DNA of 64,000 nt, taken from assembly GCF_004614195.1 (NCBI RefSeq), contig NZ_SPUM01000026.1, positions 1-64,000 of the forward strand. The letters are read 5' to 3'. Below, one piece after another: positions 17,552 through 26,323 of the stretch (its first letter is position 1; each line of letters begins with the position of its first letter). Below the pieces are notes generated by a model that saw only the letters and a program-made list of their open reading frames with translations, was not told where the DNA came from and searched no databases. The stretch is from Massilia horti (GTDB taxonomy: Bacteria > Pseudomonadota > Gammaproteobacteria > Burkholderiales > Burkholderiaceae_D). The position numbers and the translations under genes were made by a program.

Positions 17552-19019
17552 CCCGAGCCTGGCCCGCAGCACGGTCCTGCTGACGCTGTCGGGCTGCGTC
17601 GAGTTCTCACTGCAGCTGCTGGTGCCGATGATCTTCGTGCGCCACCTTGACCCGGCCACCTTCGGCCAGTACCGCCTGCTGTGGCTGATGGCCGGCACCG
17701 CGCTGGCGATCGCCCCGGCGTTCCTGCCGCAGTCGCTGTTCTACTTCCTGCCCCGCGCCGACGACCAGGGCCAACGCGTCCTGATCGGCAATGTGCTGGC
17801 CTACCTGGGCGCGGCCGGCTGCGTCGTCGCCTTGCTTGCCAGTACCGCCAATCCCTTCCTGCCAACCCATGTCCGCAGCCTGTACGACGCCAGCCACGGC
17901 CGCTCGGCCCTGTTCCTCGGCTGCTGGCTGGTCGTCACGCTCATGAACACGCTGCCCACCGCCGAAGGCCGGATCCGCTGGCAGGCGGGCGCGGACATCG
18001 CCATGTCGCTGCTGCGCACCGCGCTGCTGGCGGCGGCGGCGATCTTCACGCACCAGCTCGCATGGGTGACGGCGGCCCTGATGCTCGACGTGCTGGCGCG
18101 GTTCGGCCTGATGGCCGCCTACCTGCTGACGCGCCCCGGCGGCGGGCGGATCGGGTTCCAGCCGCGGGCGCTGCTGGCGCAACTGCGCTACGGCCTGCCC
18201 TTTGCCGCCGGCAACAGCCTGTTCGGGATGCGGCTGCAGGCCGACCAGTGGGTGGCCGCCAGCCTGCTGCCGTCCGCCTTGTTTGGCATGTTCACCATCG
18301 GCGCGGTGCTGCTGCCGCTTGCGTCCCTCGTCCGCCAGCCATTCAACAATGCGATGATGCCGCACCTGAACAAGGCGTTCGCGGAAGGCCGGCTCGACGA
18401 CATCCGCAACCTGTTCGCCAAAAGCAGCGCGGCCCAGTCGCTGCTCCTGCTGCCCCTCGCCGGCGCCCTGTTCTGCGCCGCCGAACAACTGGTGCAGGTC
18501 GTCTATACCGGCAGGTATGCCGCGGCGGTGCCGGTAATGCAGATTTACCTGCTCGGGATGATGATGCATGGCTGCGCCGCCGGCCACCTCCTGCCGGCAC
18601 TGAACCAGGGCCGGGTCGCCGTGCTCAACAACGCCTGCTGCCTGCTCCTGTCCGTCACCTGCAGCTACCTGGGCGCCAGGACCTGGGGCATGATCGGCGC
18701 CGCGTGCGGCAGCGTGTTCGCCTTTGTGGCCAGCGAATTGTGGTCGCTGGCAGTGGTGGCGCGCACGCTGGCGATCCGCCCGCTCGACCTGCTGCCGCTG
18801 CGTGCGCTGGCCACGACGCTGCTGGCGACCGCGTCCGCCATGATCGGGGTGAACCTGCTGCAACCGGCGCTGCACGCGCCCGCCCTGCTGGTCCTCGTCA
18901 TCAAGGGCGTCGCCTTCCTGGTGCTGTTCACGGCGGTATTTTTTGGCGCGGGCGGCAAGGCCCACCTGCAGGCGCTGCGCGGGGCCGGGCAACGCCAGCC
19001 CGAAGCCGCACCGGCATGA
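17544..19019 (+). CDS. Oligosaccharide flippase (Wzx/PST family)
   Basis: A 491-residue inner-membrane protein with about twelve helices of the polysaccharide transporter (MOP) superfamily, which turns lipid-linked repeat units from the cytosolic to the periplasmic face. Typical signs are the opening SLARSTVLLTLSG, FVRHLDPATFGQYRLL, and the mid-protein QLRYGLPFAAGNSLFGM with charged residues inside helices. It is the last gene of the operon and works with the polymerase-type protein encoded three genes earlier. A strong hairpin follows, but its T-run faces the other strand. Confidence 0.87.
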   Translation: MASPSLARSTVLLTLSGCVEFSLQLLVPMIFVRHLDPATFGQYRLLWLMAGTALAIAPAFLPQSLFYFLPRADDQGQRVLIGNVLAYLGAAGCVVALLASTANPFLPTHVRSLYDASHGRSALFLGCWLVVTLMNTLPTAEGRIRWQAGADIAMSLLRTALLAAAAIFTHQLAWVTAALMLDVLARFGLMAAYLLTRPGGGRIGFQPRALLAQLRYGLPFAAGNSLFGMRLQADQWVAASLLPSALFGMFTIGAVLLPLASLVRQPFNNAMMPHLNKAFAEGRLDDIRNLFAKSSAAQSLLLLPLAGALFCAAEQLVQVVYTGRYAAAVPVMQIYLLGMMMHGCAAGHLLPALNQGRVAVLNNACCLLLSVTCSYLGARTWGMIGAACGSVFAFVASELWSLAVVARTLAIRPLDLLPLRALATTLLATASAMIGVNLLQPALHAPALLVLVIKGVAFLVLFTAVFFGAGGKAHLQALRGAGQRQPEAAPA

Positions 19020-19032
19020 CAGCCGCAAAAAA

Positions 19033-19065
19033 AATCCCGCCGCCGGGAGTGCCGGCGGCGGGATT
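19033..19065 (-). terminator. Strong hairpin between convergent genes
   Basis: A perfect 14-bp stem (AATCCCGCCGCCGG at 19033-19046 and its complement at 19052-19065) with loop GAGTG. Eight A residues just left of it (19027-19034) become a T-run on the minus strand, so it is an intrinsic terminator for the lipoprotein gene at 19095. It may also stop plus-strand transcripts from the flippase. Confidence 0.88.
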
Positions 19066-19094
19066 GCAATGGCTCGGTTACGAGACAGTCAGGC

Positions 19095-20486
19095 TTACGG
19101 CGCGATCGCCGGGGCCAGCGGCTGGCGCGGGGTGCCGCCGCCGCCGATCGAGGTCGCGCTGTTGTTGTTCACGACGGAAAGCGCCTGGACCAGCTTCTGC
19201 ATGTCACGACGCCATGCGGTGTTGTTGTTCACCTTCTGGCCCATGTCGAAACCCCAGTCGGCCTTGAACTCGGTCGGCTTGGAACCGCTCGGCCCGTCTT
19301 CCACCTGGATATCGAAGCCAGGAGCGTAGGTGTCATCGACGATGTAGGCGCCGTAGTTCTGCAGGGTCCATGCCAGCAGTTTGGCCGGCTGGGTTTCCAG
19401 GTTCAGCGATGCGATCGACGTTGAATACGGAATCGCCAGCAGCGCGCCCATCTTCATTGCCGTGTTGCTGTTGCCGTTCGCGGTACCGTACCAGCCCACC
19501 GCGTAGCTGTCACCCGTGACGGCCGGCCAGCGATAGCAGGCGGCCCTGGTGGTGCACTTGAACAGCGCCTCTTTGGCGTACACGTTCACCTTCAGCGCGT
19601 GGCGCGGACCGGTGGTCTGGCCCGGACGCAATTCGCCCAGGCGCAGCGTGCCGCCAATGGCCGACAGGCCGGAACCGCCGTGGGCGCCGGTGATGCCGGG
19701 GCCGTACAGGTCGACGTTGGCGAACTTCGCCATCGAGGTGGCCGCGGCGCCGGCGGTGCAGCGTGCCAGCGGCTGGGTCTGGACCAGGGTGCGCTTGTCG
19801 GCCAGCAGGAAAGTCGCCGAGCTGTTCAGGTTGTTATTCGCCACCACGTAATTGCTCGGCATCGGAACCTGCAGCAGCAGGCCGCCGGTGGCGTTGCAGC
19901 GGTTGCCGCCGCTCCAGCCTACATTGCTGAAGTTGATATTGGTGATCGGGGCGGTCGGAGTCAGGACGATATGTTCCAGGTCGACCGTCGGCATGCCGGC
20001 CCAGATGTTATTGCCCGGGTTGCCCGACAGGCGGGCTGGCACGTACTGGGCACCGGATCCGATCGGCATGTTCCAGATGCTGGTGCTGGCAAACGGCTGC
20101 TTGAGCGGGTCGCGGGTGCTCGCCGTTGCCGTTGGCGTAGTGGTGACGGCGTCCGGTTTGACGGTCGGCGCCGTGACGACGGTCATCGCCAGCAGTTGTT
20201 CCGGCTGAGCCTGGGCGGCGCCGTCTTGCCCCGCCTGGGGCGCGGCCGCAGCGGCGGCAGCGGCTGCGACAACGGCGTCGACAGGGGTGGCCGGCGTATC
20301 AGCGGTCATCGCTTCCGTCGCGGTCGGCACGTAGTTCGCCGGTTTGGCGGACACCTCGGCAGACAAGGCCTCTCCAGCCGCTCCCGAAGACGGATCACTG
20401 GCGCCACCACAGGCTGCGAGCAAGGCAAACACAGGGGCGAGCATCATTACACTAGCCTTCGGTTTCAGTCGTGTCAGAGTATTCAC
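19095..20486 (-). CDS. Secreted lipoprotein of unknown function
   Basis: A 463-residue protein with a lipoprotein signal (LLAAC, Cys26), then a low-complexity Ala/Thr/Pro linker to about residue 125 that includes a run of nine Ala, then a compact domain to the end. The domain opens QPFASTSIWNMPIGSGAQYVP and contains GLLLQVPMPSNYVV, GGSGLSAIGGTLRLGEL and DDTYAPGFDIQVEDGP, a pattern shared by secreted proteins of unknown role in actinobacteria and betaproteobacteria. It may bind or cleave a polysaccharide, given the neighbouring operon, but no catalytic residues can be named. Single gene with its own terminator. Confidence 0.7.
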   Translation of the reverse strand: MNTLTRLKPKASVMMLAPVFALLAACGGASDPSSGAAGEALSAEVSAKPANYVPTATEAMTADTPATPVDAVVAAAAAAAAAPQAGQDGAAQAQPEQLLAMTVVTAPTVKPDAVTTTPTATASTRDPLKQPFASTSIWNMPIGSGAQYVPARLSGNPGNNIWAGMPTVDLEHIVLTPTAPITNINFSNVGWSGGNRCNATGGLLLQVPMPSNYVVANNNLNSSATFLLADKRTLVQTQPLARCTAGAAATSMAKFANVDLYGPGITGAHGGSGLSAIGGTLRLGELRPGQTTGPRHALKVNVYAKEALFKCTTRAACYRWPAVTGDSYAVGWYGTANGNSNTAMKMGALLAIPYSTSIASLNLETQPAKLLAWTLQNYGAYIVDDTYAPGFDIQVEDGPSGSKPTEFKADWGFDMGQKVNNNTAWRRDMQKLVQALSVVNNNSATSIGGGGTPRQPLAPAIAP

Positions 20487-21145
20487 TAAAATTTCCTACG
20501 GATTAAATGAATCATAGTAACTTTTGACAGAGATCAATCGACCTTATCCAAAAAGACATTTCTAAACATAAGCGTTCGCTTTCAAAGATAACGAACACGC
20601 ATCAGATATAGCTTTTAGGAAATCTCTTTTCTCTTTAAAAGTTCCCGCGACCAAATGGTCATGAGCAACCTTTGATATGGATCAGCCCGCCGAGTTCCCA
20701 AAATCAAGAAATTTTTTTTCGGCGGGTCAATTTCTTGGGAAATAAATAGTGAACAAGCATGGGAAATATCCTTGCGGCAAGAAAGTTGACAAAGGCTTCC
20801 CCGGTCTGTGCGAAGACCATTTCTAAAAGGGCGTACTTGATTACACGATTCCTTGCCGCTAATCGGCAAGAAACTGATTACTGTTCCAAGAAAGGAAAGG
20901 CGGGCGGGACCCAGGGTATTGCCAAGCCGGGAAACGAGAGGTCAATGCATTCGGGAAAAAATAATCTTTGACAGGCCGGCGACTTTTGTGCATATCGGTG
21001 CGCCAGTGAGAATTATCAAACTTGACCTCGCCAGTAGCGATAGCCTATATAAAGCAGTCACCGCGCATATTTGCGAGCGCATTTTTTCATTTTCCGACCA
21101 TCGCTAATCCACAAAGGAAAGTTTTTCGCCGACGGGAGAGGCTAC
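20487..21145. other. AT-rich intergenic region with hairpins
   Basis: No supported gene in 659 bases; the short reading frames on both strands lack family resemblance and start sites. It holds two hairpins: CCCGCCGA (20686-20693) with TCGGCGGG (20719-20726), and CTTGCCG/CGGCAAG (20852-20858 with 20864-20870). The string CGGCAAGAAA occurs twice (near 20774 and at 20865). The region is clearly richer in A and T than its neighbours and must carry promoters for the divergent genes. Confidence 0.5.
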
Positions 21146-21397
21146 ATGAGAATTTATCGGGTCGCGCTCATATTGATGGCAGCCACCATCATTTACTTTT
21201 TCCGCCTGCTTTTTTTGGGCATTGCCGCAATACTCTACATCTACTTTCTGCCATCGCTGATCGCCGAAAAGCGCAACCCGCTCAAGGCGCACTCCATATT
21301 CGTGTTCAACCTGCTCACAGGCTGGTTGATTATTCCCTGGATCATTGCTCTCGTGCTCGCTTACAGAATGGACAGCGTGCCACAATCGACAGCATGA
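21146..21397 (+). CDS. Superinfection-immunity-like small membrane protein
   Basis: An 83-residue inner-membrane protein with two to three hydrophobic helices. The middle reads YFLPSLIAEKRNPLKA and the end FVFNLLTGWLIIPWIIALVLA, the pattern of the superinfection immunity family (Imm-like of T4) also common in chromosomes as a small protein of unknown role. ATG 21146 is chosen because GGGAGAG lies just before it and the longer frame to 21071 adds no conserved part. Stand-alone gene. A phage-exclusion role is a family name only, not shown here. Confidence 0.7.
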   Translation: MRIYRVALILMAATIIYFFRLLFLGIAAILYIYFLPSLIAEKRNPLKAHSIFVFNLLTGWLIIPWIIALVLAYRMDSVPQSTA

Positions 21398-21751
21398 GTC
21401 TTACCCTCGCACATCATCTGAAATAAAGCACGGCCCCGGCTCGATTCACGGATAATTTTGGGGCCCACAGGATCGGCGTACTTTTATCTGGCATCGAAGG
21501 CCGCCGGAATGATCAGCATTATTTGAAGCAACAGCTACCGCAGCATATTGCCAAAGGCCGACGCCAAGGCAATCCGGATTAGCTAGGTTCGAGCGGCAGA
21601 AACCGTGACATTTACACGTCACCCTGTGGCTCTTAAAGCGAAACCGATGGCCAGCACAATGCGCCTATTTGTGCGATCTGTTATATAGGAGACAGGGATG
21701 GGCGAGTGCGGACATTCGCACTCGCCGGGACGCCGCCTTGAATAGAGCGCG
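21398..21751. other. Intergenic region with one strong hairpin
   Basis: No gene seen. A 10-bp perfect stem GGCGAGTGCG (21701-21710) / CGCACTCGCC (21717-21726) with loop GACATT lies 26 bases beyond the stop of the SRPBCC gene on minus. It has no T-run on that side, so a terminator role is only possible. Confidence 0.5.
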
Positions 21752-22252
21752 TTACTGCTGCAGCGACTTGCCCAGCGCGTCGAGCAGCAAGTTGGTGCCG
21801 CGCTCGCGCGAGCCGGCGTCGTCGTAGCCGTCCAGGAAGGCGCCGTTCTCGGTCAGCACCAGATGCGTGCCGTTGCCGTCCGGCTTGAACTCGAAAGTCG
21901 CCAGCGACACCGAAATCTTGCGCTCGTCCAGATGCATTTCGTAGGTAAAGACGATGCGCTCATTCGGGACAAGGTCGAAGTACACGGCATCGAAGGTCGA
22001 CACCAGCCCGGTATCCCAACGCCCCTTCAAGCGCTCGCGCCCGCCTGGGCGCGCGTCCATCGCGCGCTCAAGCAGCGTGTAGCCGGCCCCGCCCGTGAAC
22101 CATGCCGCCTTGGCCTCGGGATCCGTCAGCGCCTGGAACACGCGCTCGGGCGGCGCCGGATAGCGGCGCTCGAGACGAAAACTCCCGTGCACGACCGAAC
22201 GTGCGGCGACAACGGGCGCCACGGCGTGCGCGCACTCATTAATTTCTTCCAT
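21752..22252 (-). CDS. SRPBCC/AHSA1-type domain protein
   Basis: A 166-residue soluble protein with the START-like fold of the AHSA1/activator-of-Hsp90 family: FRLERRYPAPPERVFQALTDPEAKAAWF near the start and LTENGAFLDGYDDAGSRERG near the end, matching the usual length of about 150. ATG at 22252 is preferred as GGAG sits six bases upstream (22255 is also possible). It overlaps the ArsR gene by 14 bases, a common pairing where the regulator and the SRPBCC protein are co-transcribed. A small hydrophobic ligand is presumed, none known. Confidence 0.87.
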   Translation of the reverse strand: MEEINECAHAVAPVVAARSVVHGSFRLERRYPAPPERVFQALTDPEAKAAWFTGGAGYTLLERAMDARPGGRERLKGRWDTGLVSTFDAVYFDLVPNERIVFTYEMHLDERKISVSLATFEFKPDGNGTHLVLTENGAFLDGYDDAGSRERGTNLLLDALGKSLQQ

Positions 22253-22592
22253 CATCTTCTCCTTGTTGTCCAGAGGTTTCGAGGAACTGTCCAAGCCGGT
22301 CCAGGCGTGCTTCCCATTCGCTGCGCCTCTGATTCAGCCACTGCTCCGCCACGCTCAACGTTTGCGCTTCGATGCGGCAGGTGCGCACCCGTCCCACTTT
22401 CTCCGACCGCACCAGGCCGGCCTCTTCAAGCACGGCCAGATGCTGCATTACCGCCGGCAACGAAATCGTCAGCGGCCGCGCAAGCTCGCTCACCGACGCC
22501 GGCCCGCTGGCCAGCCGCGCAACAATGGCGCGGCGCGTGGGATCGGCAAGCGCCTGGAATGTGGTGTCGAGGGAAGAGGAATTGTTAAGCAT
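22239..22592 (-). CDS. ArsR family winged-helix repressor
   Basis: A 117-residue DNA-binding protein of the ArsR/SmtB type: FQALADPTRRAIVARLASGPASVSELA is the first helices, and MQHLAVLEEAGLVRSEKVGRVR the recognition helix and wing. No CxC metal motif is seen, so it is likely of the metal-independent group that pairs with SRPBCC proteins. ATG 22592 fits the family start; a longer frame to 22616 would run through the inverted repeat. That repeat lies directly upstream and is probably its own operator, giving autoregulation. Confidence 0.88.
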   Translation of the reverse strand: MLNNSSSLDTTFQALADPTRRAIVARLASGPASVSELARPLTISLPAVMQHLAVLEEAGLVRSEKVGRVRTCRIEAQTLSVAEQWLNQRRSEWEARLDRLGQFLETSGQQGEDDGRN

Positions 22593-22595
22593 ACA

Positions 22596-22624
22596 CTTAA
22601 GTATAACCAGTTCCAATACTTAAG
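22596..22624 (-). promoter_or_regulatory. Probable ArsR operator (inverted repeat)
   Basis: CTTAAGTAT at 22596-22604 and ATACTTAAG at 22616-22624 form a perfect 9-bp inverted repeat with an 11-base spacer. Its near edge is four bases from the ATG of the ArsR gene, so binding would block transcription start or elongation. Confidence 0.65.
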
Positions 22625-22702
22625 CAAGTCCTTTATTAATGCGTGGCGCGCCAACAAATACGGCGCCGCACGGCCGTTTACCATGCGGTGCCCGGGAGGA
22701 AA

Positions 22703-23173
22703 TCAGCGATTGGAGAGGAGGCGGCCGTCCGCGACACGCACACGTTCGCCTTTAAAGCGCTGGCTGCGGCCAGCCTCGGTGAACGTGCGCAGGGTGCCGT
22801 TGCTCATCCGAACGCGCACGTCGGTAACCGTGGTCGAGCGCACGTTCTTTTCGATCTGGTTGCCGGCGTAGCCGCCGCCCACCGCGCCGGCCACGGTTGC
22901 CAGCGTACGGCCATTGCCGCCACCCACATGGTTGCCCAACAGGCCGCCCACGACGGCGCCAGTTGCTACACCCAGGCCGGTCCCGCGTTCAGCGGCCTTC
23001 TCATAGGTGTGGACGGAAACCACAGTGCCGCATTTGGCACAAACTTGCTGTTCGTGGTGACGGGAAGGTTGCGCCTGAGCAGCAACGCTGGCGCCGCCGA
23101 GGGCGACCGCAGCGACCGTGATGAGAGCGGCGCGCTTGCGGGCAAAGGAAAAGAGGCTGGAGAAGTGTTTCAC
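22703..23173 (-). CDS. Glycine-zipper 2TM domain envelope protein
   Basis: A 156-residue exported protein: Sec signal to about residue 34 (AAQAQ), then a CAKC pair (Cys45, Cys48) and a glycine-zipper segment from about 65 to 110 with repeated GxxxG (TGAVVGGLLGN, AGAVGGGYAGNQIEKN), the pattern of SlyB/OmpA-like membrane-spanning elements of the outer membrane or periplasm. The C-terminal 45 residues, RVRMSNGTLRTFTE, look like a small beta domain. Single gene, divergent from rnz. Role is unknown, likely envelope integrity. Confidence 0.85.
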   Translation of the reverse strand: MKHFSSLFSFARKRAALITVAAVALGGASVAAQAQPSRHHEQQVCAKCGTVVSVHTYEKAAERGTGLGVATGAVVGGLLGNHVGGGNGRTLATVAGAVGGGYAGNQIEKNVRSTTVTDVRVRMSNGTLRTFTEAGRSQRFKGERVRVADGRLLSNR

Positions 23174-23405
23174 AGGGGTCCCTGGTCAGTTGTTCGAATG
23201 GATGAGCAAAGACTACTGGCCAGAGTGCGGCATGGAAAGACTAAAAAAGTTTCAATTGCAAAATATTGTAACAATCATTGGGGCGGCGGACGCAGCACAG
23301 TAGCTATGCGCGAACATCTCTCGTTGAGAAAAATGCTATCGTCGTACCTCGCCTTCCGCGCACACAGACGTCTCCGCCAACGTTTCTCACTCAGAGAAAG
23401 TCCAG

Positions 23406-24368
23406 ATGGAATTCCAATTCCTCGGCACCTCCTCCGGCACGCCAACGAAGACCCGCAACGTGTCCGGCCTTGCGCTGCGCTCCGAAGGCGCCAGCCACTG
23501 GTCCCTGATCGACTGCGGCGAGGGAACCCAACACCGCATCCTCCATACCAGCCTATCGCTTTGGAACCTGCGCGCGATCTTCATCACCCACATGCATGGC
23601 GACCACTGCTACGGCCTGCCCGGACTGCTCGCCAGCGCCGGCATGTTCAACCGGACCGAACAGATGTACATCGTGGGACCACGCCCGCTCGAGCAATTTG
23701 TCCGCTGCATAATGGAAACCAGCGAGCTTGGCCTTCCCTATCCCATCGAATTCGTGGCGGTGGAACACCTGGGAAAAACCGACGTCCTGCCCGACCTGGA
23801 GGTGCACATCACCGCGCTGTCGCACAGGGTTCCTTCCTACGCGTACAGCTTTACCGAGAGAACGGTCGAACACAAGGTGGACGTGGCAAAGCTGAACGAC
23901 GAAGGCATTCCCCCCGGACCGATTTGGGGCCAGATTCAACAAGGTGACGACGTCATGCTGCCCGACGGCCGCATCCTGAACGCCCGCAACTACCTTCTAC
24001 CGCCACGCAAGCGGCGCAAGACCATTGTCGGCGGCGACAACGATACGCCGGAGCTGTTGGCCGTGGAGGCCAGGACCGCCGACGTGCTGATCCACGAAGC
24101 CACCTATACGGACGATATCCTGCACAAGATGGGACCGTGGCCCCAGCACAGTTCAGCGAAAATGGTGGCGCAGTTTGCCAATAACGCCGGCATCAGGAAT
24201 CTCGTGCTCACGCACTTCAGTCCACGTTATCAGGAACAGGCAGAATCACCCTCGATTGCGGATATCGAAGCCGAAGCACGAGCGGCCTATACCGGCAAGC
24301 TGTTCCTGGCAAATGACTTTGAGCGATATGTACTCGACAGGGCGGGCAATCTTGCGAAGGCGAGCTGA
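23406..24368 (+). CDS. rnz: Ribonuclease Z
   Basis: A 320-residue metallo-beta-lactamase-fold endonuclease that trims 3' trailers from tRNA precursors. The zinc motif THMHGDH gives His62, His64, Asp66 and His67; further ligands lie in LSHRVPSY and TDDILHK/HSSA, and THFSPRY is the last His motif. The opening EFQFLGTSSGTPTKTRNVS is the family signature. Length is normal. Alone on plus, 232 bases from the divergent glycine-zipper gene. Substrate tRNAs with encoded CCA need it less, but one such tRNA is in this window. Confidence 0.95.
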   Translation: MEFQFLGTSSGTPTKTRNVSGLALRSEGASHWSLIDCGEGTQHRILHTSLSLWNLRAIFITHMHGDHCYGLPGLLASAGMFNRTEQMYIVGPRPLEQFVRCIMETSELGLPYPIEFVAVEHLGKTDVLPDLEVHITALSHRVPSYAYSFTERTVEHKVDVAKLNDEGIPPGPIWGQIQQGDDVMLPDGRILNARNYLLPPRKRRKTIVGGDNDTPELLAVEARTADVLIHEATYTDDILHKMGPWPQHSSAKMVAQFANNAGIRNLVLTHFSPRYQEQAESPSIADIEAEARAAYTGKLFLANDFERYVLDRAGNLAKAS

Positions 24369-24552
24369 AATATCTGGTCGGTTCCATTTCCCAAATATGT
24401 AAAGTCGCATTGATGCTCGTCAACATCAACGCTGGCCCCGGTATTTACCATCGATCAATGTCCTTACCGTGCTGCCGCCCACTATCCTGGCCTGGTACGG
24501 ATGGCGCTTAGAGGTGCGCAGCGATGCGACCGGGTTGACCGAGAGGAATACG

Positions 24553-26321
24553 ATGACGACCGCAGAATACCCGTTACCCGCGCGACAAAACGACGGTGCC
24601 GCCCTCATAGCCGAAGGCTTCGCGACACCACAACAGGACAAAAAGCCGCAATGCGCCAGGTTTCTCCCCAAACGGGTACTGCCGATCGTTTTTCTGCCCG
24701 GGATCATGGGATCGAATCTGCGCATGAGCGCGAAGCGGCAACAGGAACTGCATCAAAAGGACAACATCGCGTGGCGGCCGTACATGCTTGGCTCGTCGAA
24801 TATCGGCAATGCCGCCAATGCCACTCCGAAACAGCGTCAACTGCGGCTGGATCCGCTGCAAACTACAGTCGATATCTACGATTCCTCCGGGCCGTCTGAC
24901 GTTAGCGGCGATGGACGGCATGCGAACGTCAAACTCGACAGCAGCTTTTTCTCTCCATTGCTGACCGACGACCCGCCTACCGCGAAGAACAGGCGCACTG
25001 CCGTACAAAAGGCGCGGGCGCGAGGCTGGGGGGAAGTCTTTTTCAAAAGCTATGGGGAGTTATTGCAGCATCTTGAATCGCGCCTCAACAATACTTTTTG
25101 CGATGGCAAGCTCCGGCAGGAGTGGCGCGATGTTGTCGGCATCAAGCCACATTCCCATTGGGCGGCCGATCGTAGTTCGCCGCAGCAGGCATTGACCGAG
25201 GACGAACTAAAGAAGGTCGCCACGGGCTGTTGGTTTGCTGTTTATGCCTTTGGCTATAACTGGCTGCAGTCGAATGGGGACAGCGCCAAAATTATCGCCA
25301 AGCGCATCGAGCAGGTCATCAACGATTTCAACCAGTCCGGTTATGAATGTAATCAGGTGATTGTCGTGACTCATTCCATGGGTGGGCTGGTCGGACGAGC
25401 GCTGGTTCACCCTAAGTACGGCAATTTGCAGGACAAGGTGCTGGGCATCGTCCATGGCGTGATGCCAGCCATTGGCGCCCCGGCCGCCTACAAGCGCATG
25501 AGAGCGGGATTCGAGGATTACGGCGTGGCTTTCGGCCCGGAAGACAGTCTCGCCGCCAAGGTGGCCGGCAATTATGGCGACGAGGTACAGCTGTGCTGGC
25601 AAATGCTCCGGGCGGGTTGCAGTTATTGCCTACGGAGTCCTATGGGAATGGCTGGCTGCGCGTGACGCACAATGGACGCGACCTGGATGCATGGCCAAAA
25701 CAGGGCGATCCGTACAAAGAAATCTACAGAGTGCGGGACAAATGGTATGCACTGTTCCGGGAAGAATGGATCAATCCTTCTCGACTACCTCTAAGCAAAG
25801 GGGGCGGCACATTCAAGCGGACGTGCGATTATTTAGATAAGGCCCAGAATTTCCACCAGACAATCGCGCATACATATCACCCCAACAGCTACGCGCATTA
25901 CGGCGCCGACCAGGCGCGGCGGAGCTTCAGCGAAGTGATATGGGAAATCGACAAGAACTGCGCCGACCCCGCTGGCTGGCAAGATTGGCCCATCCTTGGT
26001 GACACCCGGCAAGGGCGGCTGGAACTTGTTCGATGGGATCCGTTAAGTCCTAACATTAAGACCTTCCAGCCGATTTCCGATACCTTTGAAGTGCCCGACC
26101 CGATACATGCCACCATCCGTCCACCTTCCGCGCCAGGCGACCAGACCGTACCCGCCAGATCCGCCGACCATCAGCTGAACAGTGGCATGTTCAAGGGCGT
26201 GTTCCGCCAGACTGGTTATGAACATCAGTCAAGTTACAAAAACCCTGGAGCGATCGCCTCGACCTTGTACAGCATTGTGCGCATCGCTCAGAAGGCAACA
26301 TGGACATGTGGGAAGGGATAA
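24553..26321 (+). pseudogene. T6SS-type lipase effector (PGAP1-like alpha/beta hydrolase), one-base frameshift
   Basis: The first frame (24553 to about 25590) opens with VLPIVFLPGIMGSN, the oxyanion loop of a lipase, and has THSMGGLVGRAL with nucleophile Ser275. It then slips: after GNYGDEV the frame ends at 25665, while a second frame from about 25591 continues as LANAPGGLQLLPT to 26321. Adding one G at 25590/25591 restores EVQAVLANAPGG, so one base seems missing. Joined length would be about 589 residues. The C-terminal part has PGDQTVPARSADHQL, holding the likely catalytic His/Asp. Such enzymes are antibacterial phospholipases delivered by type VI secretion (Tle family); an immunity gene follows after 2 bases. 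Sequencing error versus inactivation is undecided. Confidence 0.8.
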
Positions 26322-26323
26322 CG

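Noticed and set aside
20615..20971. Small frames of 70 to 84 codons on both strands
   Set aside because: No ribosome site, no helix or domain pattern, mutually overlapping.
24380..24470. Inverted TTGATG/CATCAA near 24410-24430 as terminator of rnz
   Set aside because: The stem is short and imperfect and no T-run follows.
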